Translations under genes and position numbers: made by a program
The notes under the pieces: generated by a model
The model's database searches: none
What the model was told of the DNA's origin: nothing
What the model saw: only the letters and a program-made list of their open reading frames with translations
In this document: positions 6,694 to 16,163 of the stretch, piece by piece
Layout of the letters: each line of letters opens with the position of its first letter
How positions within the stretch are numbered: position 1 is the stretch's first letter
Source: Cyanobacteria bacterium SIG27
Lineage (GTDB): Bacteria; Cyanobacteriota; Vampirovibrionia; Gastranaerophilales; Gastranaerophilaceae
NCBI GenBank assembly: GCA_015152565.1
Contig: SUTT01000023.1
Coordinates: forward strand, 1-32,330
Direction: 5' to 3'
DNA length: 32,330 nt

Positions 6694-7755
6694 ATGATTC
6701 AACCAACAAAGCAAAGCGCATACCCAACAGGCGGAGCTAATGCAGTTAACATTAATATTTTTGATCCAAAAGCGTACGCTGGAAATGCACCAGCTACTCC
6801 AACTGTTCAAGCGCCATACACTTATGAACAACCAATCTACAGTATGCCTTACATGCCAATGTATCCAACAATGAACATGCCTGAAATGGCACCAGCTGCA
6901 GATTCTTACAAAAACTTTATGCCAATTAACAACATTAATACAGCACCAGCAACTCAACCACAATTTGTTGCTCCAACACCTTCAGCAATGCCTGAAAGCG
7001 TAATGACAGTTGCTCCAGCAGCTATTGAAACTCAAACACAACAAGCTCCTGCTGCAGCAGAACAACAAGCACCTCAAGCAGTTGCACCAGCTCCTGTTGA
7101 AGTAGTTGAGCCTCAAGCTCAAACTCCTGTGATTGATGTTGACACATTAGTACAAAACTTAAAAAGTGCAGACGCTAATTTAAAAATTGATACAATTAAT
7201 CAAATTGCAGCTTACGCACAAGAAGCACCGGAAATCGCTCTTCAAGTAGTTTCTGAACCAGTTATGCAAGCTTTAGTTGACGTTATCAATGAAGATACAA
7301 CATCTCTTCAAGGTCCAACAGCTGAGCAAATTGCAGTAGCTGAAAAAATCGCAAAAGGCGAACAATTAACTCCTGAAGAAGATAAATTATCAGAAGAATT
7401 ATCACCTCGTGATTTAGCAAACAAAAACAGAATCTTCGCTCTATACACTTTAGCAATGATTCAAAAATTACAAAGAGATGAGCTAAATCAATACATTGAA
7501 ACTCAAAAAGCAAATGGACAAGAAGCAATCGCTCCATTAAACGTTCAAGACTTAATCGGTTATAACGATATTGTAAACGTTATCAAAAACGATGCAAGAC
7601 CTGAAGTTAAAGTTGCAGCTATCCAAGCGCTAGACCACGTTGTTGAACCACAAGACAAAGCAACAGTAGAAGCTGTTTTAGCTGACTCAATTAATTCTCA
7701 AGACGAAGCTATCAAAGCAGCAGCAACAGAAGTTTTAGCTAAATTTGCAGCATAA
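6694..7755 (+). CDS. NAVNINI-motif protein with C-terminal HEAT-like repeats (paralogue 2)
   Basis: 353-residue protein with the motif NAVNINIFDPKAYAG at 16-30, then a Tyr/Met/Pro-rich stretch. A long Ala/Pro/Gln linker follows (about 90-140, many APA and QAP steps), then a helical domain to the end with HEAT-like units, for example RPEVKVAAIQALDHV and DEAIKAAATEVLAKF. It has no cysteine and no enzyme motif. AAAGGAG lies six bases before the ATG, and a strong terminator follows, so this gene can be expressed alone and probably well. The architecture matches the protein at 5239 (motif, low-complexity linker, HEAT-like domain), pointing to duplication. A scaffold or adaptor role is likely; the partner is unknown. 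Confidence 0.87.
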   Translation: MIQPTKQSAYPTGGANAVNINIFDPKAYAGNAPATPTVQAPYTYEQPIYSMPYMPMYPTMNMPEMAPAADSYKNFMPINNINTAPATQPQFVAPTPSAMPESVMTVAPAAIETQTQQAPAAAEQQAPQAVAPAPVEVVEPQAQTPVIDVDTLVQNLKSADANLKIDTINQIAAYAQEAPEIALQVVSEPVMQALVDVINEDTTSLQGPTAEQIAVAEKIAKGEQLTPEEDKLSEELSPRDLANKNRIFALYTLAMIQKLQRDELNQYIETQKANGQEAIAPLNVQDLIGYNDIVNVIKNDARPEVKVAAIQALDHVVEPQDKATVEAVLADSINSQDEAIKAAATEVLAKFAA

Positions 7756-7783
7756 TAAAATAAATTGTTGATTGAATCTTAAT

Positions 7784-7812
7784 AAAAAAGACCTGAATTT
7801 TCAGGTCTTTTA
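7784..7812. terminator. Bidirectional terminator between convergent genes
   Basis: GACCTGA (7790-7796) and TCAGGTC (7801-7807) form a 7-bp stem with loop ATTT. It is flanked by A6 on the left and T4 on the right, so it can work on both strands. It overlaps the stop codon of the minus-strand transglycosylase gene at 7810-7812. Confidence 0.85.
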
Positions 7813-9810
7813 TTTATGTTTAGCTGAATAAATATTTAAATATACCCAATATGAAGAAAGAATTTTTTTAATATAATTTTTAGTTTCAAGATATGGTATA
7901 TTTTCAACAAAAACTTCTATTTCATGCGATTTAATACTTGAATCATTTAGCCATTTGTTAATATTTCCGTTTCCTGCATTATAAGCTAAAATTGCAAGAT
8001 ATTCATTACCTTTAAAATAATTAACCAAATACGAAAAATATTTTAAACCTATTCTAATATTTTCATCAGCATCTAATAAAGTTTCTTTTGACAATTGTTT
8101 ATTTTCAATAAAATTTGCTGTACTTGGCATCAATTGAGATAACCCCATTGCGCCAGCAGAACTTTTTGCGTTTTTATCAAAATGACTTTCTTCTCTAATT
8201 AAGCTTAAAAATAAATATGGACTTTGTTTCTGACTTTGTGCGTAGTGATTAATTTCTTTTTCGTAAAATATTGGATAAATCAATTTTAACGCTTGGTTGG
8301 AAAAATCTATTTCAATCTCTTCTTCAATTTCTTCATCTTCTTCTTTTTTGTTTTCAACAATTTCTTTTTTAGCAATATTTATTGCAAGAGGATAATTACC
8401 TTTTTGATAAGCAATCCAAGATTTAATAAGTTCATTGTTTAATTTAAAACTATCAATTAACTCCCAATCTCCTTTATTTGCCAATTCTAATAAAGTTTTA
8501 TCTTTAAAAAGAGTTTTATTTAAATTTGCTTTGTCATACTGAACAATTGCTTTTTTAACTATCATTTTATTAGCTTTTGAAGCTTTTAATTGTTTAGCAG
8601 ATAAAAACGAATAATAGCTTAGCGGATATTGAGCAATAACATTATAGAACACTTCTTTCGCTTGTTGATTTTTTCTTAATTTTAAAAGCGTTCTTCCATA
8701 CCAATATGCAACCCTGGGGGAATCTTGCATTTTAGAATATAATCCAACATGCTTTTTAGCTAGTTTTTGAGCATTGCCATATCTTCCCTCTTGATAGTTA
8801 TACCAAAATACTTCCCATAGAGCATTCGATGCCCAAATTGAAGCCGGATAATCATTTGAAATTAATTCATATAACTTTAAAGCCCTTAAAGTAGAGCTAT
8901 TTTGTGCCAATTTAAAAACAACGGTTGGAAAAATATAAGAATTTTGATAATTTGTGTAATATTCTTGTAAAAGCTGAACTTTATTTGAATTTGTTAAATT
9001 AATCAACCTATCAATTGCAACAGAAATTTCTTTTTCACCAACATCACTTATTGATAACTTAAGTCCTTTTAAAATTGTTTCTTTTTCAAGTTCTTTATCT
9101 TTTAAATTTCTATAACATTTAGAAATCTTGTACCAATTTTTTGAAAAATATGTTTTTTGAAAATATTCAACAGCATTTCGATATTGTCCATTTTCAAGCA
9201 TTGAATTTGCTATAATTTCATAATCTTCTTTTGAAAAAGCTACATCTAGTTTAGTTAATTCATCAATAGCATTAAGGGAAAATTTTCCTGTTGGAGCATA
9301 AGATAAATATCTTAAATAATTTTCTTTTGCAACAGATGGAGTCAAATCTTTTGATAAATGCGCTGCTTTATACGCACTTGCTACAGCAAAATCACTTTTA
9401 CTAAAATTATCTTGAATATATTTAAATTTTTTAGCAGATAATTCTTGAGTATCAAGTTTTAATTCTTTAGATAATATTGCTTCATTATACAGCGCCCAAG
9501 GCTTAATATCTTCATTTTTGGTTGTTTTCACTATTTCTTTTAATTTTAAAACAGCTGTTTTTTTATCGTCTAAATTGTTTGCACATTGATACTGTTTTAA
9601 AAGAGATAATTCATATAAATCAGAAATAGGTTTTATTTGTTTAAAGTTATAATACGCATCTGAATATTTTTTTTCAACAAACAATTTCTCGCCCTGAGAA
9701 TAAAATCTCTGAGCATTTTTATCGCAACTTATTTTATAATATATTCCAGATAGCCCAATAAACGCTATAATAAGCAAAAACAAAAGGGTTTTTAGTTTGT
9801 TAATGTTCAT
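7810..9810 (-). CDS. Membrane-anchored lytic transglycosylase (Slt-type)
   Basis: 666-residue peptidoglycan lytic transglycosylase. A single N-terminal hydrophobic segment (about 8-26, LLFLLIIAFIGLSGIYY) gives export and probably inner-membrane anchoring. Residues about 35-520 are an all-helical, TPR-like superhelix, as in the U-shaped body of Slt70. The SLT domain is at the C-terminus (about 525-655). It has REESHFD with the catalytic Glu at 541, then SSAGAMGLSQLMPSTA and ILAYNAGNGNINKW, the standard Slt motifs. Such enzymes cleave MurNAc-GlcNAc bonds to give 1,6-anhydro ends. An acidic run (KKEEDEEIEEEIEID) precedes the catalytic domain. It lies downstream of rubrerythrin but is separated from it by a terminator, so it has its own promoter. 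Confidence 0.93.
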   Translation of the reverse strand: MNINKLKTLLFLLIIAFIGLSGIYYKISCDKNAQRFYSQGEKLFVEKKYSDAYYNFKQIKPISDLYELSLLKQYQCANNLDDKKTAVLKLKEIVKTTKNEDIKPWALYNEAILSKELKLDTQELSAKKFKYIQDNFSKSDFAVASAYKAAHLSKDLTPSVAKENYLRYLSYAPTGKFSLNAIDELTKLDVAFSKEDYEIIANSMLENGQYRNAVEYFQKTYFSKNWYKISKCYRNLKDKELEKETILKGLKLSISDVGEKEISVAIDRLINLTNSNKVQLLQEYYTNYQNSYIFPTVVFKLAQNSSTLRALKLYELISNDYPASIWASNALWEVFWYNYQEGRYGNAQKLAKKHVGLYSKMQDSPRVAYWYGRTLLKLRKNQQAKEVFYNVIAQYPLSYYSFLSAKQLKASKANKMIVKKAIVQYDKANLNKTLFKDKTLLELANKGDWELIDSFKLNNELIKSWIAYQKGNYPLAINIAKKEIVENKKEEDEEIEEEIEIDFSNQALKLIYPIFYEKEINHYAQSQKQSPYLFLSLIREESHFDKNAKSSAGAMGLSQLMPSTANFIENKQLSKETLLDADENIRIGLKYFSYLVNYFKGNEYLAILAYNAGNGNINKWLNDSSIKSHEIEVFVENIPYLETKNYIKKILSSYWVYLNIYSAKHK

Positions 9811-9960
9811 AATTTAAATATAACTTGTTTTAATATTATAAGGCAAATTGTAACTAAACATTTAACTTTTAATAGAATAATGAAATATCAATTAATAAAA
9901 AATAAAATTACTTTATGATTATAAAATATTACTTATATTTACCATTTGATATTGTGATAA

Positions 9961-9993
9961 TTTAAAAGCCCTCTTTTTGGGAGGGCTTTTAAA
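9961..9993 (-). terminator. Terminator after the ileS-rubrerythrin unit
   Basis: TTTAAAAGCCCTC (9961-9973) pairs perfectly over 13 bp with GAGGGCTTTTAAA (9981-9993), with a 7-nt loop. The run of T on the minus strand follows the stem. It is three bases past the rubrerythrin stop. The rest of the 186-base gap shows nothing else. Confidence 0.9.
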
Positions 9994-9996
9994 TTA

Positions 9997-10545
9997 TTAA
10001 TAATTTTCTTTATCTAATTCAAAATAGCTTTGAGGATGAGCACAAATTGGGCAAACCTCAGGAGCTTCTTTTGCTTTAATATGAAATCCGCAATTTCCGC
10101 ATTCCCATTCTTTTTCGGTTGGGCGAGAAAAAACGATTTTTTGTTCAATATTTTCTGCTAATTTTTTATAACGTTCTTCGTGGTGTTTTTCAATTAGCGC
10201 AACGCCTTCAAATAAAGCTGCGATTTCATTGAACCCTTCTTCACGAGCAACTCGAGCAAACTCAGGATACATTGAAGTATGCTCATAATTTTCTCCATTT
10301 GCAGCGTCTTTAAGATTATCTAAAGTATCACCAATAGCTCCACCATGAAGCAATTTGAACCAAATTTTAGCATGTTCTTTTTCATTGTTTGCAGTGTCTT
10401 CAAAAAACTTTGAAATTTGAACATAACCATCTTTTTTAGCTTTTGCAGCATAATAAGTATATTTGTTTCTTGCTTGAGATTCTCCAGCAAAAGCTGCCCA
10501 TAAGTTTTGTTCGGTTTTTGTACCTTTTAAATCCTTTGAACTCAT
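9997..10545 (-). CDS. rbr: Rubrerythrin
   Basis: 182-residue rubrerythrin, a cytoplasmic peroxide-reducing enzyme of anaerobes. The N-terminal ferritin-like four-helix domain has its first ligand Glu at 22 ([10 protein letters not shown]) and the ExxH pair E55/H58 ([10 protein letters not shown]), with the second half-site in [22 protein letters not shown]-terminal rubredoxin-like Fe(Cys)4 domain has CGNCG and [11 protein letters not shown] (about 148-175). Length is normal. The start is three bases past the ileS stop, and its AAGGAG overlaps the end of ileS, so the two are very likely cotranscribed and coupled. A terminator follows. Confidence 0.97.
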   Translation of the reverse strand: MSSKDLKGTKTEQNLWAAFAGESQARNKYTYYAAKAKKDGYVQISKFFEDTANNEKEHAKIWFKLLHGGAIGDTLDNLKDAANGENYEHTSMYPEFARVAREEGFNEIAALFEGVALIEKHHEERYKKLAENIEQKIVFSRPTEKEWECGNCGFHIKAKEAPEVCPICAHPQSYFELDKENY

Positions 10546-10548
10546 AAT

Positions 10549-13359
10549 TTACTCCTTTATTGCATTATCACAATCTTCGCATATACCATTTTCATCTAAA
10601 GTTCTATATTTCCAACAACGAGCACATTTTTCGCCATTAGCCTTAGAAACTTTAACAATAAAATCATCTTGTGAATATTCATTCAACACTTCTTGATTGT
10701 TTTCTTTAGTATAAGCATGAGATACAATGTATAAATCGCCTAATAGATTAGAATATTTCTCTAGCAATGCAAGCTTAGCGCTATCATTTGAAGTAATAAC
10801 AATATCAGCTTCAAGAGATGAGCCAATGATTTTTGGCTCAGCATTTCTTAATGGCTCAATTGCACGAGCAACAACTTCCCTTGTTTTTAAAAGTTGAGAA
10901 AATTCTTCATCAAACTCATCATTAACCCACTCATCTTTTACTTTTGCCCAAGAAGTCAACAATGCTGATTCAACAGGCTTTTGACAAGATGGCATATTTT
11001 GCCAAATATCTTCTGCTTGATGAGGCATAACAGGAGTTAAAATTGAAATTAAAGTATGTAAAATTTCATACATTACAGTTTGACAAGCACGTCTTGATAG
11101 CGATTTTTTACCCTTTGTATATAGTCTATCTTTTACAATATCAAGATAGAATGATGATAAATCTGTACTTGCAAAATTTTGAAGATGTTGGAAGTATTTA
11201 TAAAATTCATAAGTTTCAAAAGCAACATCAACATTTTTAATTAATTGAGCAAGCCTTGAAAGAGCAAATTTATCAATTCTTTCTAAATCTTTATATTCAA
11301 CATAATCTGTTTTTGGGTCAAAATCAAACAAGTTTCCCAGCAAGAAACGAACAGTATTTCTTGTTTTTTTGAAAACTTCAACAAGCTGTTTAATTAAATT
11401 GTCACCAATTTTAACATCGTTTCGATAATCAACACTTGCCGCCCAAAGTCTAAGTACATCTGTACCGTAAACTTTGATGATTTCTTGTGGAGTTACGATA
11501 TTGCCTAATGATTTAGACATTTTTCTTCCTTCGCCGTCAAGAACAAAGCCATGTGTTAAAACAGATTTATATGGAGCAACTTCTTTAGTTGCGGTTGCAA
11601 TTAATAATGAAGATTGGAACCAACCACGATGTTGGTCTGACCCTTCTAGATACATATCAACAGGAATAACTTCTTCATTATTTGATTGGAATTCTTCCGC
11701 ACGTTGAGCTACAACTGCAGACCAGCTTGAACCTGAATCAAACCAAACATCCATAATATCTTGTTCTTTTTCGAAATTTGAACAACCACATTCACATTTA
11801 TATCCTGATGGAATAAAATCTTTTGCTTCATATTTTACCCAAGCATCAGATGATTCTGCTCTAAATTTATCAGCAATTAATTTAATGGTTTCTTCATTTA
11901 TGATTGGCTTTCCGCAATCTTTACAATAAAGGATAGGAATAGGAACACCCCAAGCACGTTGACGAGAAATACACCATTCAGAACGATTTTCAACCATGTT
12001 TGAAATTCTTTTTTCGCCACTTGCCGGATACCATTTAACATTTTTGATATTTTCTAATGTTTTATCTTTAAACATTGAAACTTTAACAAACCATTGTGGA
12101 GTGCTGCGATACATTACAGGATGTTTACATCTCCAACAATGAGGATAGCTGTGCATTATGCTTTGAGCTTTAATTAATGCACCGCATTCCTTTAATTTTT
12201 CTATAACCATAGCGTTACCTTTATAGTATGGAACGCCCTCTAAATCAGGAACTTCAGATGTCCAGCAACCTTTAGAGTCAAATGGCGAGAATGTTTCAAG
12301 ACCATATTTTTGACCAACTTCCCAGTCTTCAAGACCATGACCGGGAGCAGTATGAACAGCACCAACACCAGCGTCAAGCGTAACATGTTCACCTAAAATT
12401 AATAATGATTTTTTATCGTAAAGCGGATGTTTTGCAACAAAACGTTCAAATTCAGCACCTGATAGATTTCCTAAAACTTTGATATTTTCCCATTCGACAT
12501 CTTTAACAAAGTTTTCTAATAAATCAGTTGCAACAAAGTAATTTTCGTTTTCATATTCAAAAATAGTATAGTCAAAACGAGCATTCAAACAAATTGCAAC
12601 GTTAGATGGAATAGTCCAAGGAGTTGTTGTCCAAATGATTGAATTTAATTTATTAGCTGAAGTAATTCCTGCTTTTTTATATAATTCTTGTTCATTTTCA
12701 ACTTGGAATTTAACATAAATTGAATCAGAAGAAATATCAGCATATTCTACTTCTGCTTCAGCCAAAGCTGTTTCACAATCAGCACACCAATAAACAGGTT
12801 TTAAACCTTTTTGAACATAACCTTTTTTATACATTTGCCAGAATAGCTCAACTTGATGGGCTTCAAAATCAGGCGCAATAGTAACATAAGGATGTTCCCA
12901 ATCGCCTAAAACCCCAAGGCGTTTAAAGTTTTCTTCTTGTCCTTTAAGATTTTTTGCAGCAAATTCTCTACATTTTTGTCTTAATTCAAGCGGAGTTAGT
13001 GCGCTTCTACCACCTTTGATATTTTTCACTACAGCATTTTCAATAGGAAGTCCATGTGCGTCATACCCAGGAACATAAGGAGTGTAGTAACCTAATTGTG
13101 TTTTATATTTTAAAACAATGTCTTTTAAAATTTTATTTAGAGCATGCCCAATATGGATTTTATCTGAGCTTAAATATGGAGGCCCGTCATGCAAAACAAA
13201 AGGCTTATTCCCCTTGTTTTTTGCTAACATTTTTTCGTAAATATTATTTTCATCCCAATATTTTTGAATTTCAACTTCACGCACTGCCGCATTAGCACGC
13301 ATAGCAAGTGTTGTAGACGGAAGATTTAGGGTGTCTTTTAGTTGTTTTTCTTCGCTCAT
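10549..13359 (-). CDS. ileS: Isoleucyl-tRNA synthetase
   Basis: Class I aminoacyl-tRNA synthetase charging tRNA(Ile). The start is placed at the second Met of the frame (13357-13359) because GAGG lies six bases before it; an in-frame ATG four codons earlier (13371) has no such site. This gives 936 residues. HIGH is at 69-72 (DKIHIGHALNK), KMSKS at 613-617, and the CP1 editing region between them has WTTTPWTIPSN. The anticodon-binding domain follows, and the C-terminal zinc site is CARC ... CEDC. It is the standard bacterial form with that zinc ribbon. No T-box is visible in the 170-base divergent region shared with secA. Rubrerythrin follows three bases after the stop. Confidence 0.97.
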   Translation of the reverse strand: MSEEKQLKDTLNLPSTTLAMRANAAVREVEIQKYWDENNIYEKMLAKNKGNKPFVLHDGPPYLSSDKIHIGHALNKILKDIVLKYKTQLGYYTPYVPGYDAHGLPIENAVVKNIKGGRSALTPLELRQKCREFAAKNLKGQEENFKRLGVLGDWEHPYVTIAPDFEAHQVELFWQMYKKGYVQKGLKPVYWCADCETALAEAEVEYADISSDSIYVKFQVENEQELYKKAGITSANKLNSIIWTTTPWTIPSNVAICLNARFDYTIFEYENENYFVATDLLENFVKDVEWENIKVLGNLSGAEFERFVAKHPLYDKKSLLILGEHVTLDAGVGAVHTAPGHGLEDWEVGQKYGLETFSPFDSKGCWTSEVPDLEGVPYYKGNAMVIEKLKECGALIKAQSIMHSYPHCWRCKHPVMYRSTPQWFVKVSMFKDKTLENIKNVKWYPASGEKRISNMVENRSEWCISRQRAWGVPIPILYCKDCGKPIINEETIKLIADKFRAESSDAWVKYEAKDFIPSGYKCECGCSNFEKEQDIMDVWFDSGSSWSAVVAQRAEEFQSNNEEVIPVDMYLEGSDQHRGWFQSSLLIATATKEVAPYKSVLTHGFVLDGEGRKMSKSLGNIVTPQEIIKVYGTDVLRLWAASVDYRNDVKIGDNLIKQLVEVFKKTRNTVRFLLGNLFDFDPKTDYVEYKDLERIDKFALSRLAQLIKNVDVAFETYEFYKYFQHLQNFASTDLSSFYLDIVKDRLYTKGKKSLSRRACQTVMYEILHTLISILTPVMPHQAEDIWQNMPSCQKPVESALLTSWAKVKDEWVNDEFDEEFSQLLKTREVVARAIEPLRNAEPKIIGSSLEADIVITSNDSAKLALLEKYSNLLGDLYIVSHAYTKENNQEVLNEYSQDDFIVKVSKANGEKCARCWKYRTLDENGICEDCDNAIKE

Positions 13360-13390
13360 CTTAATCCTCATAGTATACTCGTTTATGTTA

Positions 13391-13396
13391 ATTATA
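13391..13396 (-). promoter_or_regulatory. Candidate -10 box for ileS
   Basis: TATAAT on the minus strand, 31 bases before the chosen ileS start. No convincing -35 lies at 17 bases. Confidence 0.35.
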
Positions 13397-13481
13397 CTAT
13401 AAAATTCTTTTTAAAGTTTTTTGTAAATAAAATTCGTTATTTTTATACAAACATTAAAACAATACCCATAATTTATTTCTA

Positions 13482-13490
13482 TGCTAAAAT
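13482..13490 (+). promoter_or_regulatory. Candidate extended -10 for secA
   Basis: TGCTAAAAT (TGn-TAAAAT) on +, about 40 bases before the secA ATG. It fits an extended -10 element; no clear -35 is seen. Confidence 0.4.
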
Positions 13491-13531
13491 GATAAAAGAC
13501 TAAACTTTGGTTGAGGAGAAAATTAAATAAA

Positions 13532-16159
13532 ATGGCTTTAGTAGATATACTTTTAAAAATTTTTAAAGACCCGAATTTAAGAAAAATCAACAAAATCATG
13601 CCAATTGTTGATAGAATTAACGAGCTTGAGCCAGAATTTGTTGCTCTAAGCGACGAACAATTAAGAGCAAAAACAGACGAATTTAAAGAAATTTTATCCA
13701 AAAGACCAACTTCATCTGACCCTAAACAAGATAAAATTTTAGAAAAAAAAGCACTTGATGATATTCTACCTGAAGCTTTTGCAACAGTTAGAGAAGCAGG
13801 AAAGCGTGTTTTAAATCTTCGCCATTTTGATGTTCAATTAATTGGCGGTATTTTTCTTCATGAAGGGCATATTGCAGAAATGAGAACAGGTGAGGGTAAA
13901 ACCCTTGTTGCAACATTGCCTGCATATTTAAACGCCCTAACAGGAAAAGGGGTTCACGTTGTAACCGTTAATGACTATCTTGCAAAACGCGACAGAGATT
14001 GGATGGGTCGAATTTACGAATTTCTTGGACTTTCAGTTGGTGTAATTTTATCTAGCGGAAAATACAACAGTTACGAAAGCAAAAAAGAAGCTTATAAATG
14101 CGATATCACTTATGGAACAAACAACGAATTTGGTTTTGACTATCTAAGAGATAATATGGCTTCTGATATGGAAGCATTAGTTCAAAGACCATATAATTAT
14201 GCAATTATTGACGAAGTTGATTCAATTTTAATCGATGAAGCAAGAACGCCTTTAATTATCTCTGGGCGCCTTGAAAAATCAGCTCAAACATATCAACTTA
14301 TGGCAACCATTGCACCATTATTAGAAAAAGTGACACACTATGAAGTTGATGAAAAAAATAAAAACATTATTTTTACAGAAGAAGGCGTAATTAAAGCAGA
14401 AGAACTTCTGCAAGTTGATGAATTGTTTGATATTAAAACTCAATATGCTCATCATTTATTACAAGCCTTAAAAGCAAAAGAACTTTTTGTAAAAGATACT
14501 GATTATGTAGTAAAAGACAATCAAGTAATGATCGTTGATGAATTTACTGGTCGCATTATGGAGGGTCGCCGCTGGTCTGATGGACTTCATCAAGCAATCG
14601 AAGCAAAAGAGGGAGTTAAAATTCAAGACGAAACTCAAACCTTGGCTTCAATAACATTTCAAAACTTATTCAGACTTTATCCAAAACTTTCAGGCATGAC
14701 AGGTACTGCTATGACTGAAGAAGCTGAATTTGGCAAAATTTACAATCTTCAAGTTACGCAAATTCCAACAAATAAAGAAGATAAAAGAATTAATTATCCT
14801 GATGTTATTTACAAAACAGTTCAAAAGAAATTTGAATATGTTGCAGCAGAAATTGCACAAATGCAAAAAATGGGTAGACCAACACTCGTTGGTACAATTT
14901 CAATTGAAAAATCAGAATATTTATCCGAAATACTTAAAAAAATGGGCATCAAACACAACGTCTTAAACGCTAAACACCACGAAAAAGAAGCATATATTAT
15001 TGCTCAAGCCGGCAGAGTTGGCGCAGTTACCATCGCAACAAACATGGCAGGACGTGGAACAGATATCCTTTTAGGCGGCAACGCTGAATATTTAGCAAAA
15101 GAAGAACTGGATAACATGGGGATTAGTCCTGAACATCCTAATTACGAAAATCTTAAAAATGAAGCTTTAACTCGTGCTAGAGAAATCACCGAAAAAGAGC
15201 ACAAAAAAGTTGTTGAGCTTGGTGGCTTACATGTTATTGGAACAGAGCGCCACGAATCTCGTCGTATCGACAATCAATTAAGAGGTCGTGCAGCTCGCCA
15301 AGGCGACCCTGGGTCAACAAGATTTTTCCTATCACTTCAAGATGATTTAATGAGAATTTTTGGCGGAGATAGAATTATTCATCTGATGGATATGTTAAAT
15401 GTTGATGAGGATACCGCAATTGAAAACATTTTAATCACTCGCCAAATTGAATCAGCACAAAAGAAAGTTGAAACATATCACTTTGATATTAGAAAATCTG
15501 TTCTTGAATATGATGATGTCATGAATATTCAAAGAGAAAAATTCTATTACCAAAGAAGAAAGGTTTTGGCTAGTTCAAATCTTCAATCTGATATTAAATT
15601 CATGATAAATAAAGAAGTTGAAAGGCTAACTTCTCAATATATAAGTAAAGACATGGCTCCGCAAGAATACGTTTGGGATGATTTAGTTATGTTCATTAAA
15701 GAGTTTATTTCAGTATTTCCACTTGCAAAAAATAAAATCAAAGTTGAAGATATTAAAGACATAAGAGCTAATGAAATTCTTGAAAAACTAAAAGAAATAG
15801 CAGCACGATGCTATAGAGAATTTGAAATTGAAACAGTTTCAAACTTTAATGACGTTATGACTCATTATTACGGCGATGACTTTGTTAAACAAGAACCGTT
15901 TAGAGAAGATAACATCATAAGAAATCTTGAAAAAGATATTATGCTTCAAGTAGTTGACGCTAAATGGATTGATCACCTTGGAAATATCGACATGCTTAAA
16001 GACTCAATCGGTTTAGTTGCTTATGGACAAAAAGACCCGTTAATTGAATACAAAAAAGAAGCGTATAATTTGTTTAACGGTTTAATGGCTGAAATTCAGT
16101 CTGAAACAGTACAGCACATCTTTAGAGCAAAATTTGGCGTTCAAGTTGTTGAACAATAA
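13532..16159 (+). CDS. secA: Preprotein translocase ATPase SecA
   Basis: SecA drives Sec-dependent export through SecYEG. I place the start at ATG 13532 ([13 protein letters not shown]), which gives 875 residues. The TTG seven codons earlier is part of the ribosome binding site region (TTGAGGAG at 13511-13518). Walker A is GEGKT at 120-124. [19 protein letters not shown] is the DEAD-like block, followed by [23 protein letters not shown] and [20 protein letters not shown] of the second ATPase domain. The helical scaffold and wing domains complete the fold. The protein stops at FGVQVVEQ soon after the scaffold, so the C-terminal linker with a CxCxSG zinc motif, found in many SecA, is absent. 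It converges on dxr with four bases between stops and no terminator. Confidence 0.97.
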   Translation: MALVDILLKIFKDPNLRKINKIMPIVDRINELEPEFVALSDEQLRAKTDEFKEILSKRPTSSDPKQDKILEKKALDDILPEAFATVREAGKRVLNLRHFDVQLIGGIFLHEGHIAEMRTGEGKTLVATLPAYLNALTGKGVHVVTVNDYLAKRDRDWMGRIYEFLGLSVGVILSSGKYNSYESKKEAYKCDITYGTNNEFGFDYLRDNMASDMEALVQRPYNYAIIDEVDSILIDEARTPLIISGRLEKSAQTYQLMATIAPLLEKVTHYEVDEKNKNIIFTEEGVIKAEELLQVDELFDIKTQYAHHLLQALKAKELFVKDTDYVVKDNQVMIVDEFTGRIMEGRRWSDGLHQAIEAKEGVKIQDETQTLASITFQNLFRLYPKLSGMTGTAMTEEAEFGKIYNLQVTQIPTNKEDKRINYPDVIYKTVQKKFEYVAAEIAQMQKMGRPTLVGTISIEKSEYLSEILKKMGIKHNVLNAKHHEKEAYIIAQAGRVGAVTIATNMAGRGTDILLGGNAEYLAKEELDNMGISPEHPNYENLKNEALTRAREITEKEHKKVVELGGLHVIGTERHESRRIDNQLRGRAARQGDPGSTRFFLSLQDDLMRIFGGDRIIHLMDMLNVDEDTAIENILITRQIESAQKKVETYHFDIRKSVLEYDDVMNIQREKFYYQRRKVLASSNLQSDIKFMINKEVERLTSQYISKDMAPQEYVWDDLVMFIKEFISVFPLAKNKIKVEDIKDIRANEILEKLKEIAARCYREFEIETVSNFNDVMTHYYGDDFVKQEPFREDNIIRNLEKDIMLQVVDAKWIDHLGNIDMLKDSIGLVAYGQKDPLIEYKKEAYNLFNGLMAEIQSETVQHIFRAKFGVQVVEQ

Positions 16160-16163
16160 AAAA

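Noticed and set aside
6562-6963. Minus-strand open frame of 133 codons very rich in Trp, Cys and His
   Set aside because: It is the shadow of the 6694 gene's Ala/Pro/Met-rich start.
13360-13531. T-box riboswitch upstream of ileS
   Set aside because: The region between ileS and secA is only about 170 bases. It has no specifier stem, no T-box sequence and no terminator/antiterminator pair.
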